Numbered from the stretch's first letter, positions 45,172-56,668 are shown. The stretch: DNA of 64,000 nucleotides from a bacterium (GCA_004563405.1 SFTH01000012.1:1-64000), one strand, 5' to 3'. Notes: generated from the letters alone by a model not told the origin. Made by a program: numbers and translations.

Positions 45172-46269
45172 ATGGATTTGAGCACGTTGGAGCAATACTG
45201 GGTCTGGCTCAGCAGCGTGGAGGGCATCGGCCCCAAGCGCTTCTACCAGCTCATCAGCATCTATGAGGACGCGCGCACGGTCTGGGACAACGTGGGCGAC
45301 GATGGGATGCGCTTTCTGGGGAAGGCCGTGCTGGAAAAGCTCCGGCAGGCCCGCAGCGAGCAGTACTTCTATTCCCTCTTCGCCCGGATGGAGAAAGAGG
45401 GCATGCGGGCGATTCCCCGCGTGAACGACGGCTATCCCGCGCAGCTGTCCGACATCTACGACCCGCCGCCCACCCTCTACGCCCTGGGCGAGGTTGCGCC
45501 GGAGGAGGCGCGCCGCTTCGCCATCGTGGGCTCCCGGCGCTGCACCCGCGACGGCCAGCGCGCCGCCCGGGAGATCGCGGAGACCCTCGCCCGGGAGGGC
45601 GTGACCGTCGTCAGCGGCATGGCCTACGGCGTGGACGCCGCCGCCCACGAGGGCGCGCTCATCGGCATGGGCCGCACCGTGGCCGTGCTGGGCTGCGGCG
45701 CGGACGTGATCTATCCCCAGGAGCACGAGGCGCTCTACCGGCGCATCCTGGATAACGGCGGCGCGGTTCTCTCCGAGTACCCGCCGGGCGTCTCGCCCCG
45801 GCCCGCCAACTTTCCCGCCCGCAACCGCATCATCAGCGGCCTGAGCGCGGGCGTGCTCATCGTGGAGGGCGCGGAAAAGTCCGGCGCGATGATCACCGTC
45901 GCCGACGCCACCGACCAGAACCGGGACGTGTTCGCCGTGCCCGGGTCGATCTATTCGCCCCTGAGCGCCGCGCCGAACCGGCTGATCGTGGAGGGCGCAA
46001 TTCCCGTGCTCTCCGGCTGGGACGTCCTGGAGCACTATCGCTGGGCCGCGCGCCCCGACGCCAGCCAGAGCGCGCCGCGCAACAAAATTGTCCTCGATCC
46101 CGAGGACGACCAGATCGTCCGACCCCTGCTGGAGCAGGAGCTCTCCTTCGACGAACTGGCCAATCTGGTGGATTTTCCGACCTCGAAGCTAAATTCCCAC
46201 TTGACAATGTTGGAACTTCGGGGAATAATAGTTAAAGTGCCGGGCGGGCTCTACCGCGCGTATCTCTGA
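45172..46269 (+). CDS. dprA: DNA-processing protein DprA
   Basis: The 365-residue protein loads RecA on incoming single-stranded DNA. An N-terminal HhH-like region (LSSVEGIGPKRFYQLI) is followed by the Rossmann core: FAIVGSRRCTRDGQRAA, VVSGMAYGVDAAAHEGAL, VLGCGADVIYP, FPARNRIISGLS and FAVPGSIYSP. A C-terminal winged helix (LSFDELANLVDFPTSKLNSHL) is typical of the longer DprA type. TGAGGAAA precedes ATG 45172. It is the second gene in comM-dprA-topA. Confidence 0.95.
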   Translation: MDLSTLEQYWVWLSSVEGIGPKRFYQLISIYEDARTVWDNVGDDGMRFLGKAVLEKLRQARSEQYFYSLFARMEKEGMRAIPRVNDGYPAQLSDIYDPPPTLYALGEVAPEEARRFAIVGSRRCTRDGQRAAREIAETLAREGVTVVSGMAYGVDAAAHEGALIGMGRTVAVLGCGADVIYPQEHEALYRRILDNGGAVLSEYPPGVSPRPANFPARNRIISGLSAGVLIVEGAEKSGAMITVADATDQNRDVFAVPGSIYSPLSAAPNRLIVEGAIPVLSGWDVLEHYRWAARPDASQSAPRNKIVLDPEDDQIVRPLLEQELSFDELANLVDFPTSKLNSHLTMLELRGIIVKVPGGLYRAYL

Positions 46270-46305
46270 GCCCGGCAATCCCATCACCCGCAACGGAGGA
46301 AATTC

Positions 46306-48408
46306 ATGGCAAACAAGCTCGTAATCGTCGAGTCTCCCGCAAAGGCGAAGACCATCGGCAAATTCCTGGGCCGCGGCTACAAGGTCGAAGCCTCGCAGGG
46401 ACATGTGCGCGATCTGCCCAAGTCGCAGATCGGCGTGGACGTGGAGAACGGTTTTGAGCCGAAATACATCACCATCCGCGGCCGCGGCGAAATCCTGAAC
46501 CGCATCCGCAAGGAGGCGCGCAGCGCCTCGAAGATCTACCTCGCGACCGACCCGGACCGCGAGGGCGAGGCCATCTCCTGGCATCTGGCAAACGTGTTGG
46601 GCATCGACGACAAGTCCCCCTGCCGCATCGAATTTCACGAGGTCACCTCCAAGGCCGTAAAGGCGGCGGTGAAGAACCCCCGCACCATCAACATGGACCT
46701 GGTCAACGCCCAGCAGGCCCGGCGCGTGCTGGACCGCCTGGTGGGCTACAAGATCAGCCCGCTGCTCTGGCGCAAGGTAAAGAAGGGCCTGAGCGCCGGG
46801 CGCGTGCAGTCCGTGGCCACCAAGATGATCTGCGACCGGGAGGAGGAGATCGACATCTTCGTCCCCGAGGAGTACTGGACCATCACCGCCGCCTTCTCCA
46901 TGGGCAAGGCAAAGGTCAGCGCCCGCTTCACCGGCTTCGGCGGCGAAAAGGCGGAGCTGCACAGCCGGGATGAGGCCGACGCGGTGCTGGAAAAGTGCAA
47001 GGACGCGTCCTTCCGCGTCTCCCAGATCAAGAAGGGCGAGCGCCGCAAGTTCCCCGCCGCCCCCTTCACCACCTCGAACCTCCAGCAGGAGGCCTCCCGC
47101 AAGCTGGGTTTCACCACCCAGAAGACCATGCAGATCGCCCAGCAGCTCTACGAGGGCGTGGAAATCGCGGGCGAGGGCTCCCAGGGTCTGGTGACCTACA
47201 TCCGCACCGACTCCACCCGCATCGCCGACGAGGCCCTGGAGGCCGTGCGCGCGATGATCGCCGAAAACTACACCGCCGATTACCTGCCGGAGAAGCCCAA
47301 CGTCTACAAGACCCGCTCCTCCGCCCAGGACGCCCACGAGGCCATCCGCCCCACGGATATTCAGCGCCGCCCGGACGCGATCAAGGCCTCCCTGTCCCGG
47401 GACCAGTTCCGGCTCTACAAGCTCATCTACGAGCGCTTCGTATCCAGCCAGATGACCCCCGCCCTGTACGACACCCTGTCGGTGGACATCGACGCGGACA
47501 GCGGCGCGCGCTTCCACTTCAACGGCCAGAAGCAGCGCTTCGCGGGCTTCACCGCCGTCTACGAGGAGGGCCAGGACGATTCCGCCGAGGAGACCAGCGT
47601 GAACAACCTGCCCGAGCTGGAGGAGGGCATGGCCGCCGACCTGGGAGAGCTGGGCGCGGACCAGCACTTCACCCAGCCGCCGCCCCGCTACACGGAGGCG
47701 AGCCTCGTGCGCGCGCTGGAGGAGAAGGGCATCGGCCGCCCCTCCACCTACGCGCCCACCATCTCCACCATCATCAACCGCGGCTACGTCTCCCGTGAGA
47801 ACAAGCGCCTGATGCCCACGGAGCTGGGAAAGATCGTCAACGAAATGATGTGCAAGAACTTCCCCGACATCGTGGACATCGCCTTCACCGCCGGCATGGA
47901 GGAACAGCTGGACGAGGTGGAGGCCGGCAAGGCCGAGTGGCACAAGCTCATCGCCGACTTCTATGGCCCCTTCGAAAGGACGCTGGAGGAGGCGGAGAAG
48001 AACATCGAAAAGGTGGCCATCGAGGATCAGATTTCCGACGTGCCCTGCGAAAAGTGCGGCGCGATGATGGTCTACAAGATGAGCCGCTACGGCCGCTTCC
48101 TGGCCTGCCCCAACTTCCCGGAGTGCCGCTTCACCATGGCGCTGCCGAAGAACATCGGCGTGCCCTGCCCCAAGTGCGGCGCGGAGCTGCTGGAGCGCAT
48201 CAGCCGCAAGGGCCGCAAGTTCTACGGGTGCGAGAAGTATCCCGAGTGCGATTTCGTCTCCTGGGAGCGCCCCGTAGCCGACAAGTGCCCCGCCTGCGGC
48301 GGGCGCATGGTGTTCAAGGCCGGCCCGAAGGGCACCTGCTTCCACGTCTGCGTCAATGAAAACTGCCGCCACCGGGTTCAGGTGGAGGCCGGAGGCAGCG
48401 ATGAATGA
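46306..48408 (+). CDS. topA: DNA topoisomerase I
   Basis: The 700-residue type IA topoisomerase relaxes negative supercoils. The Toprim domain begins KLVIVESPAKAKTIGKFLG and has LATDPDREGEAISWHL. The active-site Tyr lies in LVTYIRTDSTRI (near residue 300). The C-terminus has three four-cysteine zinc ribbons (CEKCGAMM...CPNFPEC, CPKCGAEL...CEKYPEC, CPACGGRM...CVNENC). ACGGAGG lies before ATG 46306. The last bases overlap the trmFO start by eight. Confidence 0.97.
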   Translation: MANKLVIVESPAKAKTIGKFLGRGYKVEASQGHVRDLPKSQIGVDVENGFEPKYITIRGRGEILNRIRKEARSASKIYLATDPDREGEAISWHLANVLGIDDKSPCRIEFHEVTSKAVKAAVKNPRTINMDLVNAQQARRVLDRLVGYKISPLLWRKVKKGLSAGRVQSVATKMICDREEEIDIFVPEEYWTITAAFSMGKAKVSARFTGFGGEKAELHSRDEADAVLEKCKDASFRVSQIKKGERRKFPAAPFTTSNLQQEASRKLGFTTQKTMQIAQQLYEGVEIAGEGSQGLVTYIRTDSTRIADEALEAVRAMIAENYTADYLPEKPNVYKTRSSAQDAHEAIRPTDIQRRPDAIKASLSRDQFRLYKLIYERFVSSQMTPALYDTLSVDIDADSGARFHFNGQKQRFAGFTAVYEEGQDDSAEETSVNNLPELEEGMAADLGELGADQHFTQPPPRYTEASLVRALEEKGIGRPSTYAPTISTIINRGYVSRENKRLMPTELGKIVNEMMCKNFPDIVDIAFTAGMEEQLDEVEAGKAEWHKLIADFYGPFERTLEEAEKNIEKVAIEDQISDVPCEKCGAMMVYKMSRYGRFLACPNFPECRFTMALPKNIGVPCPKCGAELLERISRKGRKFYGCEKYPECDFVSWERPVADKCPACGGRMVFKAGPKGTCFHVCVNENCRHRVQVEAGGSDE

Positions 48409-49711
48409 GTTACCCACCGTGACCGTCGTGGGCGCGGGCCTGGCCGGCTGCGAGGCCACCTGGCAGCTGGCGCGCCGCGGCGTGCGCGTACATCTGATCG
48501 ACATGAAGCCGGTGAAGTTCTCCCCCGCCCACAGGCGCGAGGGCTTTGCCGAACTGGTCTGCTCCAATTCCCTGAAGGCGGAGCAGCTCTCCAACGCCTC
48601 CGGCCTTCTAAAGGCAGAAATGCGCGCGCTGGACGGGCTGATTCTCGCCTCGGCGGAGAAGTGCCGGGTGCCCGCGGGCGGTGCGCTGGCGGTGGACCGC
48701 GACCGCTTCTCCGACGAAATCACCCGAACGCTGAAGAATCACCCGCTGGTGGAGTTTGAGAGCGCCGTGATCGACCGCATCCCCGAGGGCCCGTGCATCA
48801 TCGCCACCGGCCCCCTGACCGACCCCGCGCTGACCGACGCGATCTCCGCGCTTCCCGGCGCAAGGGCGCTGCACTTCTTCGACGCGGCCGCGCCCATCGT
48901 CACCGCCGAATCGCTGGACATGGACAGGGTGTTTCGCGCCTCCCGCTACGGCCGAGGCTCGGACTACCTGAACTGCCCCATGAATGAGGACGAGTACAAC
49001 GCCTTCTACGACGCGCTGATGGGCGCGGAGCTGGCCGAGCTGCACGACTTTGAAAAGAAGCTGGTGTTCGAGGGCTGTCTGGCCGTGGAAATTCTGGCCT
49101 CTCGGGGCCGCCAGACGCTGGCCTTCGGCCCGCTCAAGCCCGTTGGGCTGGTGGATCCCCGCACGGGGAAGGAGCCCTACGCCGTGGTGCAGCTGCGCCA
49201 GGAGAACGAGACCGGGACGCTGTACAATCTGGTGGGCTTCCAGACGCGGCTCAAGTGGGGCGAACAAAAGCGCGTGTTCTCTATGATTCCGGGCCTGGAG
49301 CACGCGGAATTTGCCCGCTACGGCGTGATGCACCGCAACACCTACTTAAACGGCCCGGACATGCTGGGTGCGAACTACGCCCTGAAGGGCAATCCCCTCC
49401 TCCGCTTCGCCGGACAGCTCTCCGGCGTGGAGGGCTACATGGAATCCACCGCCTCGGGCATGACTGCCGCCATCGGCCTGTACTGCGCCCTCTCCGGCAA
49501 GCCCGAACCCGACTTCACCGGACGAACCATCCTGGGCGCCCTCGCCCGCCACGTCTGCACCCCCAGCGCCAACTTCCAGCCCATGAACGCCAACTTCGGC
49601 ATCCTGGAGCCGCTGGACGCGCGCGTGCGGGGCAAGCGCAACCGCTACGAGAAGCTGAGCGCGCGCGCCATCGACACACTGAACGAGGTGATGAAAACCT
49701 ATGAATTGTGA
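48401..49711 (+). CDS. trmFO: tRNA (uracil-54-C5)-methyltransferase TrmFO (folate-dependent)
   Basis: The 436-residue flavoprotein makes m5U54 in tRNA with methylene-THF. The FAD motif is [35 protein letters not shown] and [19 protein letters not shown] follow, and [18 protein letters not shown] lies near the end. ATG 48401 is behind GGAGG and overlaps topA; the frame back to 48356 is topA sequence. It overlaps hslV by 11 bases. xerC, which usually lies between them, is missing. Confidence 0.95.
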   Translation: MNELPTVTVVGAGLAGCEATWQLARRGVRVHLIDMKPVKFSPAHRREGFAELVCSNSLKAEQLSNASGLLKAEMRALDGLILASAEKCRVPAGGALAVDRDRFSDEITRTLKNHPLVEFESAVIDRIPEGPCIIATGPLTDPALTDAISALPGARALHFFDAAAPIVTAESLDMDRVFRASRYGRGSDYLNCPMNEDEYNAFYDALMGAELAELHDFEKKLVFEGCLAVEILASRGRQTLAFGPLKPVGLVDPRTGKEPYAVVQLRQENETGTLYNLVGFQTRLKWGEQKRVFSMIPGLEHAEFARYGVMHRNTYLNGPDMLGANYALKGNPLLRFAGQLSGVEGYMESTASGMTAAIGLYCALSGKPEPDFTGRTILGALARHVCTPSANFQPMNANFGILEPLDARVRGKRNRYEKLSARAIDTLNEVMKTYEL

Positions 49712-50255
49712 AAATGAAATCCGCAGCCCCTTCCGCGGCACCACCATCTGCGCCGTGCGCCGGGATGGCGAGATCGCCCTGGCCGGCGACGGCCAGGTGA
49801 CGATGGGCGAAAAGACCGTGATGAAGGGCACCGCCCGCAAGGTGCGGCGCATCTACGGCGGCAAGGTCGTGATCGGCTTTGCAGGCTCGGTCTCCGACGC
49901 CTTCGCCCTCACCGAGCGCTTTGAGGACAAGCTGACCCAGTACTCCGGCAACCTGCCCCGCGCTGCCGTGGAGCTGGCGCAGGACTGGCAGATGAACAAG
50001 ACCGCCAAGCTGGAGGCCATGCTGCTGTGCGCCGACCGGGACAATCTGCTGCTGGTGTCCGGCACCGGCGAGGTGATCGAGCCGGACGACGGCGTGCTGG
50101 CCATCGGCAGCGGCGGAAACTTCGCGCTGGCCGCCGCCCGCGCCCTGATGCAGAACACCGACCTGCCCGCCCACGAAATCGCCGAAAAGGCGCTGAAGGT
50201 GGCCAGCGAGATCTGCGTCTTCACCAACGGCAACATCATCGTCGAAACGGTCTGA
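49701..50255 (+). CDS. hslV: ATP-dependent protease subunit HslV
   Basis: The 184-residue proteasome-like peptidase begins [16 protein letters not shown]; cleavage before Thr14 would expose the catalytic threonine, so a 13-residue propeptide is implied. [40 protein letters not shown] and [17 protein letters not shown] are family motifs. It pairs with hslU downstream to form the HslVU protease. Confidence 0.95.
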   Translation: MNCENEIRSPFRGTTICAVRRDGEIALAGDGQVTMGEKTVMKGTARKVRRIYGGKVVIGFAGSVSDAFALTERFEDKLTQYSGNLPRAAVELAQDWQMNKTAKLEAMLLCADRDNLLLVSGTGEVIEPDDGVLAIGSGGNFALAAARALMQNTDLPAHEIAEKALKVASEICVFTNGNIIVETV

Positions 50256-50326
50256 GGCCCGCGCGGGGACGCCGCCGCGCATGTGCGCGCCGGACGCAGC
50301 CCCCGCAAGCCGAAAGGAGAAATCAA

Positions 50327-51694
<1,368 letters not shown>

Positions 51695-51712
51695 GGCCCT
51701 TCGCATCAAAAA

Positions 51713-51756
51713 AGCGCGACGGTATTTCCGCAATACCGCCGCGCTCTTGTTTTCCC
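51713..51756 (+). terminator. Intrinsic terminator of hslU
   Basis: AGCGCG-ac-GGTATT pairs with AATACC-gc-CGCGCT, then CTTGTTTT. It also lies at the end of the convergent gene at 51763. Confidence 0.8.
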
Positions 51757-51762
51757 TGTCTG

Positions 51763-52593
51763 TCAGGACTCCGTGAAGCTGTGGCCCAGCATCTCCCCGT
51801 CCAGGCTGTACAGCACCTGTCCGCCGCGCCCGTCGGCGCTCATGTCGTAGGTGGCGGTCAGGCCGTCCGGCCCGAGCTCCAGCGCATACAGCCACCAGAA
51901 ATCCAGCGAATTGCCGTCGCTCTCGCCGTACACCGAGGAGGACTGCCACAGCAGCTCGCCATCCGCGGAGACCGCCACCGGGTCGGGGCCGTAGTAGCCG
52001 CCGATGTACATCGTGCCGTCCGCGCCCACCGCGTGGCTGATGCTGCCGCCCAGATCCACCGCCGCACGCTCCAGCGCCCAGCGCGGGGCTCCCGTATACA
52101 AATCCAGCGCGGTCAGGCCCACGCCCGACACATGCACCAGCACCAGCGGATCCGCCGCCGTTCCGGCCACGAAGGCGTCCGTGCAATCCAGCTCCGTGGT
52201 ATAGGGCGATTCAAACACGCGCTTCCAACACTCGCCGCCCGCGGAATCCAGACACGCAACCTCCAGCACCTCGCTGCTGTCGCCGTAGCTGCGCGTCGCA
52301 AGCACGGTGCGGCCGTCCACCTGCGCCGCGAGCGCCGGCGCCTCCAGGTACTGATTCAGGATGTAGCCCGAGACGCCCCCGTAGCTGCAATGGCTGAAGT
52401 CCGAATAGGGGTCGTATTCGCCGGTCACATATGCGCCCAGCGGCACCTGCGCCAATCTCTCGGCCTGCGTGCTCGGCGCGCTGCGCAGCGACACCCAGTC
52501 CTCACAGTTCACGACCTGCATCATCCCCTCAGCCAGCGCGCCAAGGGGCGCGCACAGCGCGAGCACAAGCAGCGCAAGCAACATCTTCTTCAT
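51763..52593 (-). CDS. Secreted SH3-like / PQQ-repeat beta-propeller-like protein
   Basis: The 276-residue protein has a signal peptide (MKKMLLALLVLALCAPLGALA-EG), then an SH3-like segment (CEDWVSLRSAPSTQAERLAQVPLGAYV...YGGVSGYILNQYL). PQQ-type strands follow: CLDSAGGECWKRVF, ALDLYTGAPRWALE, AVSADGELLWQSS and YSLDGEMLGHSF. It probably acts at the cell surface; no enzyme motif is seen. ATG 52593 follows GGGAGGGAAAAG; the frame back to 52653 is not used. Confidence 0.72.
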   Translation of the reverse strand: MKKMLLALLVLALCAPLGALAEGMMQVVNCEDWVSLRSAPSTQAERLAQVPLGAYVTGEYDPYSDFSHCSYGGVSGYILNQYLEAPALAAQVDGRTVLATRSYGDSSEVLEVACLDSAGGECWKRVFESPYTTELDCTDAFVAGTAADPLVLVHVSGVGLTALDLYTGAPRWALERAAVDLGGSISHAVGADGTMYIGGYYGPDPVAVSADGELLWQSSSVYGESDGNSLDFWWLYALELGPDGLTATYDMSADGRGGQVLYSLDGEMLGHSFTES

Positions 52594-52682
52594 GCTTTTC
52601 CCTCCCGTTTTCCGGTTTTCTTCCAAGATACCGCACGAACGCACATTTGTCAAATCCGCAGTTTTTCCGTCCCCTGCCCGCG

Positions 52683-52718
52683 AACAGCCCCGGCCGGAGC
52701 ATCCCGGCCGGGGCTGTT
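52683..52718. terminator. Strong hairpin between the GH127-like and SH3 genes
   Basis: A 15-bp perfect stem, AACAGCCCCGGCCGG with CCGGCCGGGGCTGTT, has a six-base loop. Its T run (TTTT) is on the plus strand although both flanking genes are on the minus strand. Confidence 0.6.
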
Positions 52719-52759
52719 TTGCGATGCGCCGCAGCGGAAGACGTCGCCTCCCTCCGCGC

Positions 52760-54706
52760 TCACTTGACTTCCTTCTGCCTGTCCTCCTTCACCGCGCCCA
52801 GGGGGAATTCACAGATGCGCAGGGGCGCGTCGGCGTAAGGCACCAGCTCCAGCACGTCCAGCGCGCTCTTCCCGAAGCGGGGCGCCATGGGCACGGCGGC
52901 GCAGTTCTCGCCGTCCATGCTCCAGTCGATCTTCGCGGCCTTCACCATCACGCTCATTGCGCTCTCGCCCCGGCCGAAGGCGGACACGTCCTCCTCCACC
53001 TGAATCAGCTTCATGGGCTCGTTCCGAACCAGCGCCCGGTTCCAGCCCTCGCCGGCCTCTGCGCAAAGGCCGGCGCCGCTCTCCTGCCAGGTCTCCTCCG
53101 CGCGCAGGGCCATCAGCAGCGGGCCCACCTCCACCGCGCCGGACTGGTGGTACCATCGGGTGACGCGGGGATTGCCGGGAATCTCCAGCCGGATCACGTC
53201 CCCGCTGCTCCAGCGGCGGCGGACGCAGGCGCTCTCCCCGGCCCGCACCTGCATGATCTCGCCGTCGGGCAGGTAGATCATGGACTGGCGCGCCCAGAAG
53301 GGGATGCGCAGGTACAGGGGGAACTCCGCGCTCTTCTTCACGGACACGCAGATCTCCACGCTGTGCATGAAGGGGTAGCCGCCGGACACGCGCACACGGG
53401 CGGGCACGCCGTCCAGCACCGCGCGCACCGTGCAGGGCGCGTAGCTCACCGCCGCCAGGCCGCCGTCGTTGGTGGCGTACCACAGGGACGAGACGAACTT
53501 CGGCCAGGCTTCGTGGCAGCTGGCGCAGTCCAGATCGTTGCGCGCCTCATGGAAGAGGTTCGCGTCCGGAGCGGCGTTGTACCACTTGCGCGCGCCCACG
53601 GAGAGCTTCACCTGATTGGCCTGCTGCAGGGGCTGATAGCGCTTCAGATCGGCGCTGAAGGCCGCGGACAGGGCATTGTAGGCGATCTTCTCCAGCACGT
53701 CCGCGGGCTGGTCGCCGAAGTCGCCCATGCCGATGAGCGCCTCCAGCGTGTTGAGCATCTCCACCACCGCCTGCAGGGCCACACCCTGGGTGGGGCTCGC
53801 GCCGTTGATGTGCCCGTCGCAGCTGAACATGCCGTTGGCCAGACCGTGGTGCTTCATCAGCTTCTCGTAGCCGAAGCGGAAGCCGCCCTGCTCCTTGAAG
53901 CCGCTCTTGAACTGGTTGATCACGCCCGGGGTCTTCAGGCCCATGGCCAGGTTCACGCCCTGGGTCTGGTGGAACTGGCTGTGGAAGTAGGGGCGCCTTT
54001 CGCCCTCCAGGGGCTCGTCCGCCTCCTCGCCCAGGGCTTCCCGCAGGCGCTCCCAGCGCTGGGTCTTGTTCATGGGCATGGCGTTGGAGAAGGTGTGGAA
54101 GAAGTTGGGCCAGTCCAGCGTCTGGGCGCGCAGCTTTTTGCACAGCTCCAGCAGGTACTTCTGTCCCGTGATGTTGTACAGCCACAGGGCGGCCTCCATG
54201 TTTTCGCCGCCGCGGGCCACGGCCCAGTCCCGCAGGGGATGCTGCGCCAGATTCCGGTATTCATACTTGAAGAAGCGGTCCATCAGCACCAGCACGCGCT
54301 TGTCGCCGGTGGCGGTGAAGAACGCGCGCATGGCCCGCAAGGCCAGCATCAGCGGCCAGTAATCGTCGTTGTCCTCCGGGCCGAACCAGCCGTCCTCCCG
54401 CTGGCTTTCGAGCATCCACTCCACGCCGCGGCGGGCGCGCGCCTGCATGCCCTCGTCGTCCAGCGTCCAGCCCAGATAGATCAGGCCCTCCAGATAGTAA
54501 ACGGAGCGGGTGAGATCTCCGTCCGCGGCGCGCACCCACGCGCCGTCCTCCCGGACCTCCGGACAGGCCGCGGCGAAATCGCGGGTGATGCCCTGCGCCT
54601 GCATGTTGAGCTCGTCCAGCAGCCAGTCCTCCGCCCGAATGGAGCCCAGCGGCAGCGGCGAGAGGGTGTTCGGGGTCAGCGGCGCCCTGTTGAAGATCGG
54701 TTTCAT
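52760..54706 (-). CDS. GH127-like glycoside hydrolase (DUF1680, beta-L-arabinofuranosidase family)
   Basis: The 648-residue cytoplasmic protein (no signal peptide) has an alpha-toroid core. SQREDGWFGPEDNDDYWPLM, LARGG-like VARGGENMEAALWLYN, MFSCDGHINGASPTQGV and the zinc-site-like stretch DCASCHEAWPKFVSSLW (near residues 391-407) fit the DUF1680/GH127 pattern, where cysteines hold a zinc and one acts as nucleophile. Here the pair is spaced C-A-S-C instead of the usual adjacent C-C, so a changed mechanism or substrate is possible. ATG 54706 follows GAGGTGGAAAG and overlaps the methyltransferase stop. Substrates may be arabinose-containing plant glycans brought in as short oligosaccharides. Confidence 0.82.
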   Translation of the reverse strand: MKPIFNRAPLTPNTLSPLPLGSIRAEDWLLDELNMQAQGITRDFAAACPEVREDGAWVRAADGDLTRSVYYLEGLIYLGWTLDDEGMQARARRGVEWMLESQREDGWFGPEDNDDYWPLMLALRAMRAFFTATGDKRVLVLMDRFFKYEYRNLAQHPLRDWAVARGGENMEAALWLYNITGQKYLLELCKKLRAQTLDWPNFFHTFSNAMPMNKTQRWERLREALGEEADEPLEGERRPYFHSQFHQTQGVNLAMGLKTPGVINQFKSGFKEQGGFRFGYEKLMKHHGLANGMFSCDGHINGASPTQGVALQAVVEMLNTLEALIGMGDFGDQPADVLEKIAYNALSAAFSADLKRYQPLQQANQVKLSVGARKWYNAAPDANLFHEARNDLDCASCHEAWPKFVSSLWYATNDGGLAAVSYAPCTVRAVLDGVPARVRVSGGYPFMHSVEICVSVKKSAEFPLYLRIPFWARQSMIYLPDGEIMQVRAGESACVRRRWSSGDVIRLEIPGNPRVTRWYHQSGAVEVGPLLMALRAEETWQESGAGLCAEAGEGWNRALVRNEPMKLIQVEEDVSAFGRGESAMSVMVKAAKIDWSMDGENCAAVPMAPRFGKSALDVLELVPYADAPLRICEFPLGAVKEDRQKEVK

Positions 54707-55893
54707 TTCTTTCCACCTCGCATCCCGGATTGTTGTTTGCGTTGTATCGGTCGGTTCTTCGGCTCCGGCGCGCCGGGCTCGAAGATGTGGTATTCACATT
54801 CAATGCGGCCGTTGTAGTAGCGGCGGCGGCGGTTGGCGCGGCGGCCGTACTCCCGCTCAAAGCCCATGTCCGCCGAGAAGGCGCACAGAGTCCAGCCGGG
54901 GTTGCGCTCCTGGAGTCTGCCCAGCTGGCGGGCCACGGTGTGGGCCGCGCGGAGGTTGTCCAGGCGCTCGCCGTAGGGCGGGTTGCAGACGAACACGCCC
55001 GGCTCGCCGGAGAGCGTCACGTCCCGCAGGTCCTTCACCTCCAGCTCGATGCGCCCGGCCAGGCCCGCCTGGCGCACATGCCGCCGGGCCAACTCGATGG
55101 CGTCCGGGTCGATGTCCGAGCCGCAGATGCGGATCTCGCGCCTGGAGCCCTCCTCGTACTTGAGCTTCGCCTCGGTGCGGATCCGGCGCAGCGCGTCGTG
55201 GGGCGCGCAGGGCCAGGCATCCATAGCAAAGGCGCGGGTGAGCCCGGGCGCGCGGCCCAGGGCGATGAACGCCGCCTCCACCAGCAGCGTGCCCGTGCCG
55301 CAGCAGGGATCGTAGAGCCGCTGCCAGGGATGCCAGCCGCTGTTGAGAATCAGCGCCGCGGCCAGCGTCTCCCGGATGGGCGCCTCGCCGTTCCAGGTGC
55401 GGTAGCCGCGCCGGGAGAGGGCCTCGCCCGAGGAATCCACCGAAACGGTGACGATATCGTCCCGTATGGAAATGTCAATCTGAAACAGCACGCCGGTCTC
55501 GTCGAACCAGTCCAGGCCGTAGGCGCCCTTCAGGCGCTCCACCATGGCGCGCTTGGCGATCTTCTGCACGTCCGAGGGACTCATCAGCGTGGACTTGACG
55601 CACTTGGCCCGGATGGGGAAGCGTGCGTCCTCCGGCAGCAGTCCTTCCCACTCGATCGCCTTCACGCCCTGAAACAGCTCCTCGAAGCTCGTCGCCCTGA
55701 ACTGCGCCATCACCAGCAGAATCCGGTCGCAGGTGCGCAGCCACAGGTTGGCCCGGAAGGCGTCCTCAAAGCTTCCCTCGAACATCGCGCCGCCGATGTC
55801 CATCACGCGCACGTTCTGCATGCCCAGGCGCTTGAGATCCCGTCCGGTCATGCCCTCCATGCCAAATGCGGCGCTTGCAATCCATTTCATCAT
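54703..55893 (-). CDS. RlmL/YpsC-type 23S rRNA guanine-N2 methyltransferase with THUMP domain
   Basis: The protein, about 396 residues, has an N-terminal ferredoxin-like/THUMP region (IASAAFGMEGMTGRDLKRLG to VLFQIDISIRDDIVTVSVDSSG). A Rossmann methyltransferase domain follows, with LYDPCCGTGTLLVEAAFIA (SAM motif I), ICGSDIDPDAIELARRH and the catalytic VCNPPYGERL. This is the YpsC family that modifies 23S rRNA. ATG 55893 matches the family's N-terminus; the frame opens at 55917. It sits between the sigma factor gene and the GH127-like gene on one probable transcript. Confidence 0.9.
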   Translation of the reverse strand: MMKWIASAAFGMEGMTGRDLKRLGMQNVRVMDIGGAMFEGSFEDAFRANLWLRTCDRILLVMAQFRATSFEELFQGVKAIEWEGLLPEDARFPIRAKCVKSTLMSPSDVQKIAKRAMVERLKGAYGLDWFDETGVLFQIDISIRDDIVTVSVDSSGEALSRRGYRTWNGEAPIRETLAAALILNSGWHPWQRLYDPCCGTGTLLVEAAFIALGRAPGLTRAFAMDAWPCAPHDALRRIRTEAKLKYEEGSRREIRICGSDIDPDAIELARRHVRQAGLAGRIELEVKDLRDVTLSGEPGVFVCNPPYGERLDNLRAAHTVARQLGRLQERNPGWTLCAFSADMGFEREYGRRANRRRRYYNGRIECEYHIFEPGAPEPKNRPIQRKQQSGMRGGKK

Positions 55894-55909
55894 TGATCTC
55901 TCGACTCCG

Positions 55910-56668
55910 TCATTCATTTTCCGGCTTCAGCCCCCGGCGCATGCGCTCCAGCGCGCCGCGCTCCGTGCGGGACACCGTCATCTGGGAGACGCCGGTGCGC
56001 AGCGCCACCTCGCGCTGCGAAAGGTTTTCAAAATAGCGCAGGCGAATCACCTCGCGCTGCTGGGGCGTGAGCGCATCCATGCTCCGGCGGAGCAGATCCG
56101 CCGTCTCAAAATCGGCAAAGCCCTTCTCCTCCGCGCCCAGCGCGCCGGAGAGCGCCATCTCCCCGTCCTCGCCCTCGGTCTGCTGATCCAGGGAAACGGG
56201 CTGAGCGCTCGCAGCCTCCAGCCCCTCCAGAACCTCGTCCTCGGTCACTCCGGCCTCCGCGGCCAGCTCATCCACCCGGGGCGCGCGGCCCAGGCGCTGA
56301 ATCAGACTCTCCCGGGCGGCGTCCACCAGCCGCGCAAGCTCCGTCGCCCGCCGGGGCGGACGGATGGCGCGGGAGCGATCCCGGAAGTAATTCTTCACTT
56401 CGCCCACCATGGCCGGGGTTACGAAGCTGGCAAACTGTATGCCCCGCGCCGGATCAAATCTCTCCAGCGCCTTCGTCAGCGCCAGCGCCGCCACCTGGAA
56501 CAGATCGTCAAAGTCCACGCCCCGTCCGGAAAACCGGCGGGCGATGATCTCCGCGATGTACAGGTGGCCCTCCACGATCCGGTCCCGATACCCTGCCTCT
56601 CCGGTGCGGGCGTAGAGCTCCAGCAGGCGCTGCGTCTCGCCCGGCGGCAGCTTTACATTCGTGCGCAT
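55910..56668 (-). CDS. SigB/SigF/SigG-family RNA polymerase sigma factor
   Basis: The 252-residue sigma-70 protein has region 2 (RIVEGHLYIAEIIARRF, DFDDLFQVAALALTKALERFDP, QFASFVTPAMVGEVKNYFRD), region 3 (LGRAPRVDELAAEAGVTEDEV) and region 4 (LTPQQREVIRLRYFENLSQREVAL, TVSRTERGALERMR). Group 3 members of this type run stress or sporulation regulons. It lies nine bases after an RsbW-like gene, so it is probably held by that partner. No SpoIIAA/RsbV-type antagonist is adjacent, unlike the classic spoIIA and sigB operons. Confidence 0.93.
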   Translation of the reverse strand: MRTNVKLPPGETQRLLELYARTGEAGYRDRIVEGHLYIAEIIARRFSGRGVDFDDLFQVAALALTKALERFDPARGIQFASFVTPAMVGEVKNYFRDRSRAIRPPRRATELARLVDAARESLIQRLGRAPRVDELAAEAGVTEDEVLEGLEAASAQPVSLDQQTEGEDGEMALSGALGAEEKGFADFETADLLRRSMDALTPQQREVIRLRYFENLSQREVALRTGVSQMTVSRTERGALERMRRGLKPENE

